Below, piece by piece: positions 10,026 to 21,514 of a stretch of 35,000 nt of DNA; positions within the stretch are counted from its first letter, which is position 1, and each line of letters starts with the position of its first letter. The DNA comes from Chrysomallon squamiferum (Eukaryota; Mollusca; Gastropoda; Neomphalida; Peltospiridae), in assembly GCA_012295275.1 (NCBI GenBank), contig CM022670.1:3000835-3035834 (forward strand), given 5' to 3'. Under the pieces are notes generated by a model. It worked only from the letters and a program-made list of their open reading frames with translations, was not told the DNA's origin and made no database searches. The translations under genes were made by a program, and so were the position numbers.

Positions 10026-12887
10026 ATGCACTCCTTGATTTTCTTGTTCTTCATCTTCGGTTTCGTTTATTTATCTCTGTCAGTGAATCCTGATCTGGTT
10101 TTTAACATCGACGAGGAATTGGCCAGTAAATCATACGTAGGAAACATATCAGACAACAAGTCTCTTTTCAAAAACATTTCTGACGAGGACAGACAGAAAC
10201 TGAAATTTGGAATTCTAGACAAAACGGGAACAGCTGCTTCCTTGTTCGAGATCGATAACTCCACAGGTGTGATGTGCGTAGCGAACAGAATCGACAGGGA
10301 AAGAATCTGTGATATTTCTGAATCTGTTTCATGTTCGCTGGATCTAAACGTACTCATTCACTCGTCTTCTCCTACAGTTAATTTCAATAACGTTGCGTCT
10401 GTGAGGATTTTTATCCAGGATACGAACGACAATTACCCTGCGTTTCCAGCGAACGAAGTACGCCTTCAAGTTTCAGAAGGAGCCAAAGTCGGAACGATTT
10501 TAAAAATCAGTGGCGCCGTTGACAGAGATTCATTACCCAACAACACAATTCAGAAATACGAAATAACGGAACAGCAAGAAATGTTTTCTCTTACAGCTGA
10601 AAAAAATCCTGACGGAACTTCTGTAATAAATTTGAAACTGGAAAAGCCCCTTAACAGAGAGACGAAAAATCGATACGCATTTAAAATTATTGCCTTCGAC
10701 GGCGGCAATCCGCCCAAGACTGGCAGTTTGAACGTCGTCGTCATCGTCACGGACGAGAACGACAATCCTCCCAAATTTCTAAAATCGTCATACGACGTAT
10801 CTGTCAAAGAGGACGTACACCCGAATTATTTATTAGTGCGCGTGTCTGCTGTTGATCCCGACGAAGGCGACAACGGCAAAGTTACTTATCAGTTCAGCAG
10901 AATGCAGTCTTCGAAATTACAGTCCCTGTTCTCTATCAATTCAACCACTGGAGAGATCAGAGTGACTGGAAAACTTGAGTACGATGCCAGAAAGCCTCAT
11001 CAGTTAATTGTAGAGGCAGTAGATGGTGGAGAGACGCCTCTAAAAACTCAGACTGTTGTAACAGTCACGGTCTTGGACTCTGGGAATAATGCTCCTATCG
11101 TAAACATCAATACACTCTCTCCGGAAAATACAGAAACAGTGCAACTTTCTGAAGCAGCAAGAGTTGGTTTCTTCGTCGCGTACGTCGACGTGGAGGACTC
11201 TGACACTGGAAACAACGGGAAAGTTCAGTGCGAAACCCCCAGCCAGTCGTTCAGTTTGGAAAAGTTGACAGGAGGCAAAGGTTACAAAGTTCTGGTCAGG
11301 AATAAACTGGACCGTGAAGGAAAAGACAGGTACAAAGTCACGGTGTTCTGCTGGGACAATGGTACCCCTTCAATGAACGCTTCGGCCTATTTTCAAGTGG
11401 TCATTACTGATGAAAACGACAATAAGCCACAGTTTTTAAAGAGTTCATACACAGCTTCAGTCCGTGAAAACAGCCGTAAGGGTACCTCAATAACCCAAGT
11501 CAGCGCTAAAGATTTAGACATTGGACAAAATGGGAATATAATATACAGTTTAGAGCCAAGTGTAACGCCGTTTCTTAGAGTTGAGGCTAACACGGGAATT
11601 ATTACGACTGCAGGAGCGTTAGATCGAGAAACCAGACCACTCATTTCTTTTACAGTGTTTGCTACAGATAACGGGAAACCTAAGTTAACTGGATCGGCTC
11701 AAGTCACTTTGACTGTCACCGACGTGAATGACATAACTCCAGCATTTACAAAATATATATTTGAATTCAGCATAGCAGAAAACCAAGAAAAAAACAAAAT
11801 AGTTGGCCATGTGGAAGCTACTGATAAAGACGAAGGCAGAAATGGTCAGATAGAATACTTCATTGCGGAAACACCCAGTGGCATGGTGCCTTTTTCTGTT
11901 TTGCCTAATGGAACAGTGATGTCTACTGAAATTCTTGACAGAGAGTTTCGAAACAGTTACAGATTCACTGTGCTAGCGAGAGACAAAGGATCACCTCCCA
12001 GAACCAACTCAACGGAAGTGAAAATAAACATTCTAGACTTGAATGACAATACTCCTCAAATCCTCTTCCCAAAGTTTCCTAATCACACAATACACATCAC
12101 CGACTTGCCTAAATCCGATTCAGTTATAGGAAAGATTGTAGCATTTGATCCGGATGATGGTGAAAATAAAACATTACAGTTTTTCATAGCTACAGGTAAC
12201 GATGACGGCGTCTTCACCATTGACAGGGAAAACGGTGAAACCAAAGTTTCCAATGTGTGGAAGATGAGAAGGGAACATGTCTACGAACTGAGAATATCCG
12301 TCCAGGACTCAGGTAACCCTCCTAGATCAGTGGACACTAACTTATTTGTCGACGTTAAAATTGACAACAAAACGAAACTGGATGCTTCTCGAGAAAAAAG
12401 CGAGAGGTATCTGGTGATAGCAGCAACCGTTGCAGCCGCTACTTGCCTTCTGTCCATCGTCATTATAGCTGCCATATGCTACATTCTTAGATCAGACAAA
12501 CGAAAACCCTTTTCTTCGTCGAATCGTTTCACGGAATTCGACAAGTTGTCCATAACACCAGAGATGTCGAAAACAGCTGTGACGTCAGGCAAACAGTCTC
12601 ACGCAGTCGATCAGACTGTGCAGATCAAACCACAGTCAGACAAGATCTCCAAAAAAGAGTCGGCGTCGCAGAAACCAGGATCGAAATTCGAGAAAGCGGG
12701 TTACAAGAGGAAGGAAGTCAGCTTCAGTCTTGATGACTGTGAAGACGGGTCATGTCACGAGATGAGGCCCAGGGAAGTGCTGAGAGGGGGTTCGGATGTA
12801 AACGGACAAAAAAATGGCAAGCCAAATGACCTCATGTTCACCAATCCAGCACTGTCCTACATTGATGGAAAGGATAAAATTTTACAT
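10026..12887 (+). CDS. Protocadherin exon 1: ectodomain, membrane span, proximal tail
   Basis: Residues 1-954. Repeat boundaries are marked by linker motifs: DTNDN (132-136, EC1/EC2), DENDN (243-247, EC2/EC3), a degenerate DSGNN (351-355, EC3/EC4), DENDN (462-466, EC4/EC5), DVNDI (566-570, EC5/EC6) and DLNDN (671-675, EC6/EC7). DRE-type calcium motifs are IDRE (89-92), LNRE (209-212), LDRE (428-431, 532-535, 637-640); EC3 and EC7 lack a clean one. EC1 has Cys95 and Cys103 after RIDRERIC, where clustered vertebrate protocadherins have a CX5C loop; here it is CX7C. About a dozen N-glycosylation sequons lie in the ectodomain. The membrane segment (about 795-821) is rich in A, V, I and L and is followed by a basic stop-transfer stretch, RSDKRK. 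The proximal tail carries KEVSF (896-900), which fits an RVxF phosphatase-docking pattern. Base composition is clearly less AT-rich than the flanks. The frame stays open for 29 more codons into intron 1, to a stop at 12975-12977. Confidence 0.93.
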
Positions 12888-13894
12888 GTAAGTTTCATAA
12901 TGCTGGGTAAATACAATAAGGGTAAACGTATACAAATTATTCATTGCTTCAAAGACTCCATAGTAAAGAAAATCTAACTTTAAGACAAAATAATAAGCAC
13001 GACAAAGAAAAAGAGAACGTTGTCAAGTAAAAGCATAATACACTAATCATTTCCTTTGAAAATATTAACATAAATCCACATTTTATTATTATTCTTGTTA
13101 TTTTCAACAGATATATTTTATTATATTCATTTAAGGTGTATTTCATTTAGTTCATTTATCTGAAGTATGATCATTTTGTTTCATTTAAAATATTTAATTT
13201 AAAATATAATGAAAGTGAAGAAACAAGAAAGAAAGGATTTCAAGTTTTACAATAACATGCACACGATTACATCATTCGTAACACTTTCGTTTACTTACTT
13301 TACACGAACGTTCAATACGGTTTGTTAGCTTACATTTAATGTGTTTACAGTGGTGTTTTTCATCCCATTAATTTATTGAATTGCTCAATTACCACTTCTT
13401 AGAATGCACTTTTCTTAATTATAACAACCTAGTGCTGTACGTATTTGTAAACATTGGAAATCCATTAAAATGCAGCCCGTTTGGTGAGAAAGGGACAGGT
13501 CCTTTTAGAATGTTAATATTTGTTCAGCATTCGCCGTGTTTGTTTTGGGCTGTGTACGCAAGTGAATTGTACTGCGCAATCTTATTCGAGCGAAGTGAAT
13601 CGGTAGTGCAGGTGCTATTCAGTTGATATTTATTTTATTACTCAGTGAAAAAAGTCTGTGTGTCTCTTTGCTTGTTTAAATTGATTTCATAAGTAGGTTC
13701 GAAAAGTTAATAAAGGCGGGTATGGTGTCTGTATATGGAGGGATATTTCTATATATGTGCGTTTCTGTGTGTGTAAGGGTTACGTTGTTATATTTATGGG
13801 TGCAACATCGGGGTAGATATTACGTTCAGTTTAAGGAATAATAAAATGATATACATATATATATATATATATCAGTTTAAGGAATAATAAAATG

Positions 13895-13938
<44 letters not shown>

Positions 13939-15090
13939 AAAATGATATATATATATATATATTTATAGGTGTGTGTGGGTGTGCGTTTGCATATATATTT
14001 AAAACATTCATTGTCATTTTGGGATTAAGTATATATATTTTTTTTTTTTAAATTGTTTTATATTTGATTGAAATGTTTAATAAGCCATAAAGAAAAGTAA
14101 AAGTAAACACAAATGAATTGTATTGTATTGTATTGTATTGTATTGTAACATATTGTATTACAGCTTGATGACGTACACAGTGACACATCAGGGGAGACTA
14201 TTCCAAGTGACAGTGGGAGAGGCGGAAGTGAAGAAGAAGTCAACTTTCAGCATAACACAAGTAAGTAGAACTAATGAATAAATGAAATAACGAACTACCT
14301 TGATAGAAATAGACAGACAGACAGAGAGACAAATAATTATTGTTGCAAAGAATTATAAGTTTATTAACCCCTTAGAGCTTTGAACGTTTTATTAATAATA
14401 ATCAAATTTTTAATATATTCAATATTTTTAATTTATGTTCACAGGCTTATTTCTTTCTGTTATTGATATAACTGTATTCAATATAATCTTCAACATCAAG
14501 ATCATGATTATAGCATTTACTTTATAATACTTAATGATATAGTGATGAATATGTTAATGGCAATGTTCTGACAATGACCATGCATTGTATCTTTTTAACA
14601 ATTACTTTAATTTTTTTTTTTTAATTATCTCTATTACTATTTATTCTATTATCATAATAAAACCATATCATTGATTGTCAACTATTATTAATAAAAACTT
14701 TCTTCATTTTCAGATCCACGATATTCTTGGGATCCTGAAAGTGTTCGTAATAAAAACAGTTCAAGAGACAATTTTCCAGTTAAGCCAGAAAGACAGAATC
14801 GTGTGACTTTTGTGCATACAAACAATTTTCACGAGGACCGAGGAGGGTTTAACTCGCACCCTTCTGGTATGACGCCCTCTTCGAAATTCCTTTCTCCGAG
14901 GATCCGTCATCCTTTGTCCGTGCAGCAAGGGTCTTGTGATTTAGTGCCCAGGAATGACCCAATTTATATCAGACAACAGTCAAACCATTCTCAGGACGAT
15001 GACGTCAGTACTACCACTTCCGGGAGTTACACTATTAATCATGACGACTTTCTTGGAGAATCTTTCTTGGGAAAAGACATCATCGTTTAA
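10026..15090 (+). CDS. Protocadherin, spliced CDS join(10026..12887,14164..14260,14714..15090)
   Basis: This is a cell-adhesion receptor of the protocadherin family, predicted at 1111 residues. The order is signal peptide (about 1-19), seven extracellular cadherin repeats (about 20-790), one transmembrane helix (about 795-821) and a cytoplasmic tail of about 290 residues. Exon 1 ends in phase 0 at CAT/GTAAGT. Exon 2 (97 nt) starts after TATTACAG and ends in phase 1 at ACAA/GTAAGT. Exon 3 starts after TTTTCAG and runs to TAA at 15088-15090. Total coding length is 3336 nt, so the frame is kept. The ATG at 10026 has A at -3 and is followed directly by a hydrophobic signal peptide. A single exon for the whole ectodomain is typical of protocadherins. 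The family mediates homophilic neuronal recognition, and octopuses have a very large set. No second copy is seen in the window. The splice model is inferred from consensus sites and frame. Confidence 0.9.
13827..13963. repeat. Repeated 27-nt unit interleaved with (AT)n, intron 1
   Basis: A unit beginning CAGTTTAAGGAATAAT occurs at 13827-13853 and 13873-13899, and a partial third copy lies near 13937-13950. (AT)n runs separate them. Confidence 0.9.
14117..14146. repeat. (TATTG)n pentanucleotide array before exon 2
   Basis: Between five and six TATTG units end 17 nt before the exon 2 acceptor, so the array lies over the expected branch-point and pyrimidine-tract zone. Confidence 0.95.
14164..14260 (+). 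CDS. Protocadherin exon 2: short acidic tail cassette
   Basis: 97 nt encoding residues 955-986, beginning LDDVHSDTSGETIPSDSG and ending NFQHNT plus one base of the next codon. The S/G/E-rich block SDSGRGGSEEE resembles serine/acidic motifs in the cytoplasmic tails of other protocadherins and offers several possible phosphorylation sites. It is flanked by TATTACAG upstream and GTAAGT downstream. It joins exon 1 in phase 0 and exon 3 in phase 1. The length is not a multiple of three, so skipping it would change the frame of exon 3. The upstream intron end is occupied by a TATTG pentanucleotide array rather than a strong pyrimidine tract. Confidence 0.85.
14261..14713 (+). other. Protocadherin intron 2
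   Basis: GTAAGT...TTTTCAG intron of 453 nt, very AT-rich, with a T-rich run near 14611-14622. No gene or element is seen in it. Confidence 0.82.
14714..15090 (+). CDS. Protocadherin exon 3: distal tail with PP1-type docking motif
   Basis: 377 nt encoding residues 987-1111 and the TAA stop. The acceptor is TTCATTTTCAG. The segment NRVTF (RVTF at 1016-1019) matches the RVxF consensus for protein phosphatase 1 docking; vertebrate delta-1 protocadherins carry a similar RRVTF in their conserved motif CM3. The rest is polar and Ser/Asn/Asp-rich with no recognisable domain, as expected of a disordered tail. The protein ends ...FLGKDIIV; the terminal I-x-V pattern fits a class II PDZ ligand, but that is only a motif match. 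The open frame from 14803 (GTG) to 15090 is simply this exon and not a separate gene. Confidence 0.87.
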
Positions 15091-15512
15091 TTTGTTGATT
15101 GCAGATATCTGTGATGAGCTTAATTTAATCGAATATCAGACTTTCCACTAAGTGTGATGTCTCGAAATGCAGAGGCACTAGGAGACTGTCCGCTGACTGA
15201 GGTTACCGATGCAGCTGTTGAAGCTGATGATCAAGATGACGTTGGCATCGTCAGCGATGTTCCAGATAAAAGACAATGTGACAAATTTATGAGAACAAAT
15301 AAAACTGTGATGCAAAATTTCAGTGTGCGTGAATTAAAAAGAAAATACCTTTCAGTTATATAATGTATAAAATGGTGCTCTAACTAAAAGGAAAAACAGT
15401 CTTGCCAAGTGAAACATATTTAAAGAAAGGAAGTGTGTACATTTTTAACACAAATGACAATCTACGCATAAGTGTTAGAGCGAATGAGAATGGAGAAAGA
15501 GGACAGAGAGAG

Positions 15513-15620
<108 letters not shown>

Positions 15621-15875
15621 ATTCGGTGTACTGATCTTTCTTGGTGATCAAAAATTCAAGTCTGAGCAATATAATCAAAACAGTTTGACACGTGCGTTTA
15701 ACTAACATTTTTGTGATTTCATTGAAGTTAATCAAGATTTCAGTTGCTTTCAAACTGAAAGAACAATTTGACATTTACTTGTTGTTTTTATTTTTCTACT
15801 CCGGAATTAAATTATAACATTTTAATATAGCAAAGAGTTGTTCTTTCTTAATATCTATGATGATGATGATCATTA

Positions 15876-16052
15876 TTATCATATAATTAGTATTCTTATC
15901 ATCATCATCATCATTATCATATAATTAGTATTCTTATCATCATCACAATCATCATCACTATTATCATATAATTAGTATTCTTATTATAATCATAATCATC
16001 ATCATTATTATCATAGAATTAGTATTCTTATCATCATCATCATCATCATCAT
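15876..16052. repeat. Four-copy minisatellite with (ATC)n spacers
   Basis: A unit of about 23 nt, TTATCATA(T/G)AATTAGTATTC plus TTA, begins at 15876, 15914, 15961 and 16008, with spacings of 38, 47 and 47 nt. Variable ATC-rich spacers lie between copies. Confidence 0.9.
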
Positions 16053-16145
16053 TTCATTTATTCCAAAACACTTCAAGTCAAATTTGCATGAATAAGAAAT
16101 AAATTAAATAAAAATAGACATGTTAAATTCATAATCTGTTTTCTA

Positions 16146-16190
16146 AATAAAGTTTATTTGAATTTTTTTTTTTTTTTTAAGTTAATAAAC
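16146..16190 (+). terminator. Candidate polyadenylation signal
   Basis: AATAAA at 16146-16151 followed by GTTTATTTG and a run of T residues, the usual layout of a cleavage signal with a downstream U/GU-rich element. It is the best of several AATAAA hexamers after the protocadherin stop. No transcript evidence is available. Confidence 0.3.
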
Positions 16191-16199
16191 GAATGATAC

Positions 16200-17760
16200 T
16201 CATGATGAACACGCGATTTTGAAAACAACGGCAGCAATTCAGCATTCCTCTACCCAACCTCATCCACTTAGCACGTGCTCGTCCGAAAGAACAAGTACCC
16301 ACTCTTCTTTAGTTGCAACCCGAAACTGTTTACACAACAATTAGCCTGCACCGTGTGAAACATTTTCTTCAAGATTCATAAATCATTTTCTTTATTTAAA
16401 AATAATACAAAGGAAAAGCTATAAGTTACCTCTCCCCGCGGTACGGTTTTACACAAACGAGTAGAACACAGACCTTGTGTTTTTTTAAATTTGGGGCTAA
16501 CAGCAAGTGACCTAAGAGGATCGCTGTGGCATAAAATTGACAGTAAATAACCAGTTGTGATGCTTTGTGGTGGTTTTCGAAACCCCTGACTGTTAGGAAG
16601 ATTTCCCGGGGGTAAGTGGGAGGAGGTGCGTGGTCCCGAATAAAAAAACAAAAATTTCTTGTTATCTTTGACTGTGAAGATCAGATTCAATAATTTACCT
16701 TCTTGTTTTTGTTTTCTTTCAGTTTTCTTTTGTGTAAGGGTAATATATATCTTTCTACATTTTTTTGTCATTCATACATGACATTTAAAATATGCCTGCA
16801 AACAAACAACCCCCCACCACACACACATACACTAAATACACACACGCGCGCACTAGAACACAAAAATAGTTTATATCTATAAGTGGACACACATCCAGAA
16901 TAAACATAGATCTGCTGAATATGCTGAATATTACTGAGAATTATTTATCAATTAAAAATCACATCATAAAAGAAAATATAAGACTAACAACGGAACGGAT
17001 AAGGGGGAAGAATATAAAGAAACAAAAATATAAAACACGTTATGGACTTAATAAAAATGTTGTAATAACTGCAATATCAACGATAATGGTTATAATAATA
17101 ATAATAATAACAACAACAACAGCAACAAAAACAACAACAACAATAATAATAATAACAACAACAACAACAACAAAGCAAAATCTGAAGAAAAAGAAAAGAA
17201 GAAGAAGTAGTAGAAGAAGAAACAACAACAAGAAAAACAATAGCTGTAATAATAACAAAACACGATTCAAGTCAATACACTTTGCCAGATAACATGGTCC
17301 ATTATTACTCAGCGACCATCTGGTACATTCCTGTTAACAAACGGGATATTTTTAATAACACATCGTCAGATCGACAAGTAAGAAACACGGCATTATCGAT
17401 AATAGAGTGTGAATGCATGTTGGACAGGCCAGATTGTGAAAAGCGCATTACTGATGTTAATAATCTCGTTGATAACTGCTTGCACTGCATCTGACCTCCA
17501 CGTGCAAATTGTCCAAGACGAGTCTGCATCGACGACGGCCTTACTGACAGGTCACTTTTGTACGACTGGTCAGATTCTGGCTTTAGGCAAGAAGAAGGTT
17601 AATGTGTTAACAGGAACCAAGACGTGCTGAAGTACGGATGTCTTCAGAAAGCAGGAGGAATATCTAAAGGGGATGATGCGGGGCATAGCTCCACGGTTAA
17701 AGGACGGTTTTAGGCTAAGGCAGAATGCAAGGTCAATCCTCACTGCTAGCACTGATTAAT
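16200..17760. other. Unassigned spacer with two GC-richer islands
   Basis: Islands lie at about 16200-16640 and 17280-17750. The first supports a 131-codon minus frame (16376-16771) and the second several short plus frames; none has a recognisable product. Between them is AAC/AAT-rich simple sequence (17090-17250). The second island ends at a T-run at 17760, which could be a retro-element tail or a Pol III stop, but no element was recognised. Confidence 0.35.
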
Positions 17761-17959
17761 TTTTTTTTTTTTTTATTTTAATGATTGACTTGCTTAGTGT
17801 TTGCTTTTCAGTCGATGCTGTTGTGAATGTATAATGTCATTTTCTGTCAATCGACAAAAGTGATAATATAAGTAACACTGTGTGGCACGTTCCTTCCCAG
17901 AAATCTTTGCACACAGAACTAAATAAAGAAATACATAAATAAACGAAGAAAGGAAACAG

Positions 17960-17996
17960 AAAGAATGAATGAATGAATGAATGAATGAATGAAAGA
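17960..17996. repeat. (GAAT)n microsatellite
   Basis: A short run of GAAT units in AT-rich spacer with no associated gene. Confidence 0.9.
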
Positions 17997-17999
17997 TAA

Positions 18000-18615
18000 A
18001 TAAAATAAATTAAAATAATAGAATATAAGCTAGATACGTAGAAACTGTCTGTTGTAATATCTCGAGATGTCACCAAACACTTTTCAGTTCAGTTGTTGTC
18101 AAAGGCGACTGACACACTGATTATTCAAACTATAAAGAATACTGAATTGTCACTTTTGTGTTAATTTATTCGTTGAAGTTTACGGTTATCTAATGTCTTT
18201 ACTTTGTCACCAGGTATGTGAGCAGATTAGATCCCATTTCCTACTGATCAGTCTTCGATAATAATATTCACTAATAACCGTCTTTCACTTTAGATAAATC
18301 GGTGTCATTTATATTCGCATTTTCTACAATACTAAGTGCCACTGATCGTAAATCTACTGTAATGATCATTTCACCTATGTGTGAAGTTTTATGAAAAGAA
18401 CAGCCGTCTTTAAAACAGTTTTATATTACTTAGTTTCAAGTGTAAAATAAATACTAACGTCACAAAGGATGTGTTAAGGCAAGGTATGAATCATGTTTAG
18501 ATTTCATATTTGTGCTTTATGTGTCTTTGTTTTCGTTTCGTTTCTTTTTTCTTTCTTTTTTCTTCTTTTCTTGAAACCTTTTTGATCTAGACTATTTCAC
18601 TTAAAAAAAAAAAAA

Positions 18616-18654
<39 letters not shown>

Positions 18655-20347
18655 TAAATAAATAGATAAATAAACGAATTAACGAACGAAAAAAAAAATA
18701 ACCAAACGAATAAACAAATAAGAGCTAGGACCTATTCGTTTTGAACAGAAATAGCAACACAAATACATTAGATACACATAATAAATCACACAAAACTTGT
18801 GTAATGAACCACTGCAATGACTTTACCAAATTAAGGATCACATTTCTAAAATGAAATATTACTACTGTCACTGCACTTTGCCTCTGAAAATGTTAACCTA
18901 TTATTAACGAGATTTCAACATTGATATCCACTGGTTTATTATTTTTTTTTATTAATGTCATGACAGAACTATAGCAAATATTGCCAGCCTTCATACCATA
19001 ACTCTCAATTTAGACTTCCTATTAGAACACGCTGATGTTCGGTTTTAGAAAATACTAAAAGAGAATCAGACCGAGTAATAAAATGAACTAAAAATGTTTC
19101 AGATGCATTTTACGAGTGTAAGGATCTATTTTAATGAAACATTTGACTCATAGACTTTATTTAGCACCTACATTTAAATCTGGCTGCATAATTATTGAAG
19201 AAAAGCTTTATAATTCCTTCAGGCCGCCAGGCTTGAATTAAATAATATCGTTTTCGATCATAATTCTCGATATAAATTTTGATTTGCTGATAACTCTACA
19301 TTTGATGTTTACATACAATAATAAATAATTTTGTATTTTTGGGGGGGAAACAATTATGCCTTGAGGTCAACTACGTTTATCTATCTTATTTTGGTTACGT
19401 AATTAAAAAATAAAATTACTTTTCATTTTTTCGTCGACTTTTATTCATCTGTGTATCTACCATTCGTTTGCTTATTCACTAATTCATAATTTTATCCATT
19501 TCGTTTATCTCATAAACCAGTTAAGAATAAAATTATCAATAACAAAAACAATTTTCGTTTTTTTTCTAGCATCAATCTTTATTAATTCATGCTTCTTTTG
19601 ACAACGTCGACTCCTGAACCAATATTGTAAATCAAACCACACGTCAAACAGAAGAAAAAACAAATGATATATAAATAAAATACAAAACCTGCCGAAACCG
19701 TACTGTACGACAGATAGAAGAATTTATTTTTATTGTCGATATCTTTATCAAAAAACTGAACCAGATTTTGATTCGTACATGCAATAAACCTGCCAAAACA
19801 CGAGCTCTCGTTTCTGCTGTTTCACTCCTGCTTATTGTCAGCGGGATGATTAATGTGGTTTTCGTGGTGTGTTCCATCAAGTCCTCGGTATCGCTGTCAG
19901 GTCTTGTTTACTCTCCTACTTTTTGCCTGATCGCTGGCCGCGTGAATGTTTACCTTGGCTTCAGCGTGATGGATCGGGGACGTCGTCTTGCCTGTAGTTT
20001 TGAGCCAGTGCTGTTCTGTGTTGTCGATAGTTTAAGACACAACAAACGACGTTTTCACTTCTGTCGGCAATTCACTGACGTGTCACAAAACAAAACAATA
20101 TGGGAGACGATAGAATGAAAGAACGAAGGAACGAAAGAGCGAAAGAAAGTTGAAAAAAATAGAATAAAGAAAAGAATGAAAGAATGATAAAAAAAGAGAA
20201 GAAGATAACAGAAAGGGGATTTTATAAGTCAATAAATAAATTAAAATAAATATAAATATAAGAAAGAAAAACGGGTGGAAAAACAAAGTCAGTGGAAATA
20301 AAGAATCAAAGAAGAAAATAAAAAAAGATACGAAATACTACGATCGA

Positions 20348-20379
<32 letters not shown>

Positions 20380-21462
20380 CAACAACAACAATAAAGAGGG
20401 TTTTAGAGCGTAAAAGCGGGTTAATCGTTAATAATAAAGATTAAATTTTCAGCTAGGAAAAAAACTTGAAATCTCTTTATTACATAAGCTCTATCAGCCT
20501 GAAGTTTTGTCGATATCTTTATTTGTATGTATTATGGAATGCCAAGTTGCTTTGTATTCCATTAAAATTTGACAAACAGTGACAGAAATCAAACTGTAAA
20601 GTAGGCCGTCTCATCCCGGTAGTCCTAAAAAAGAAATATAATAAAATAAAATAAAATAAAATAAGTAAAGACACAAAAAAGCACTGCAGCAGCAAACTGA
20701 GCTAAATACCAGAACTTCAAAATACAGTCATTTCAACCAGTTACTTATTCAACCAGCTTAAATAATTGGTCAATTGTTACTACATTCGCTGACCCGTGCC
20801 ATCCGGGCATTGTCCGACTAAAGGCTTTAATACGTAACGTTCCCTTCAAACGTTCACGATGATTTTCCAATCTTCTGAAAGGACCGATGCTTCATCGGAT
20901 CGACGGTTGAAGCTTCATTCTTGTAACTGTTAACACAATAGGAGGTAATTGAAGAACCGTCCGGTTCGGATGTTTTAGAAAATTGTCCACGGCTTGGATC
21001 GCGTTTCAAAGCTGCCGGCGCGGAAAACACGCTTTCCGTGATGGCGGCCACTGGGTACTTATAAAAGTCGGACTATCGAAGAAGCGAAACGAAGCGAAAA
21101 ATAACAGATTCTAAAAACATGCAAATACTTTGGCACTGCCCGGTTTCAGTCTGTTGGTTTTTTTATTATTGTATTTACTGGCCTGAATAATATTTTTGGA
21201 AACAGCCATTATATTGATGTTCTGTTAGGGATAAGGATTTAAAAAAAAAAAAAGAGTCTGGACACACATAAACACACACATAGAAAAAGTAAAAAGAGAA
21301 GAAAATGTAATTTATACCATATGGTTTCCATTAAAACCTGCTTTCCATCAAACCAAAGTTACTGATACCATATACGAATACGAATTACAAAATGCAAAAA
21401 AGGAAATAGCTGAAAAACGCAAATAATTTAATATCACAATAAATACCATTATCATAACGAAC

Positions 21463-21514
<52 letters not shown>

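Larger units (their letters stand above)
12888..14163 (+). other. Protocadherin intron 1
   Basis: GTAAGT...TTACAG intron of 1276 nt. It contains AT-rich spacer, a GC-richer patch near 13480-13620 (a short open frame there has no recognisable product), the duplicated AT-rich block at 13827-13960 and a TATTG array at its 3' end. Confidence 0.82.

Noticed and set aside
10067-12475. Minus-strand open frames within exon 1
   Set aside because: They are antisense shadows of the protocadherin coding sequence.
14803-15090. Separate 95-codon gene starting at GTG
   Set aside because: It is the in-frame remainder of protocadherin exon 3; a good acceptor at 14713 and frame continuity with exon 2 explain it.
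15876-16052. CRISPR-like regular repeats
   Set aside because: Spacers are ATC simple sequence of unequal length, the repeat is not palindromic, and the setting is a eukaryotic nuclear genome.
19768-20118. Possible small membrane protein
   Set aside because: It has hydrophobic stretches but no supported start, no family resemblance, and a minus-strand frame is open over part of the same patch.
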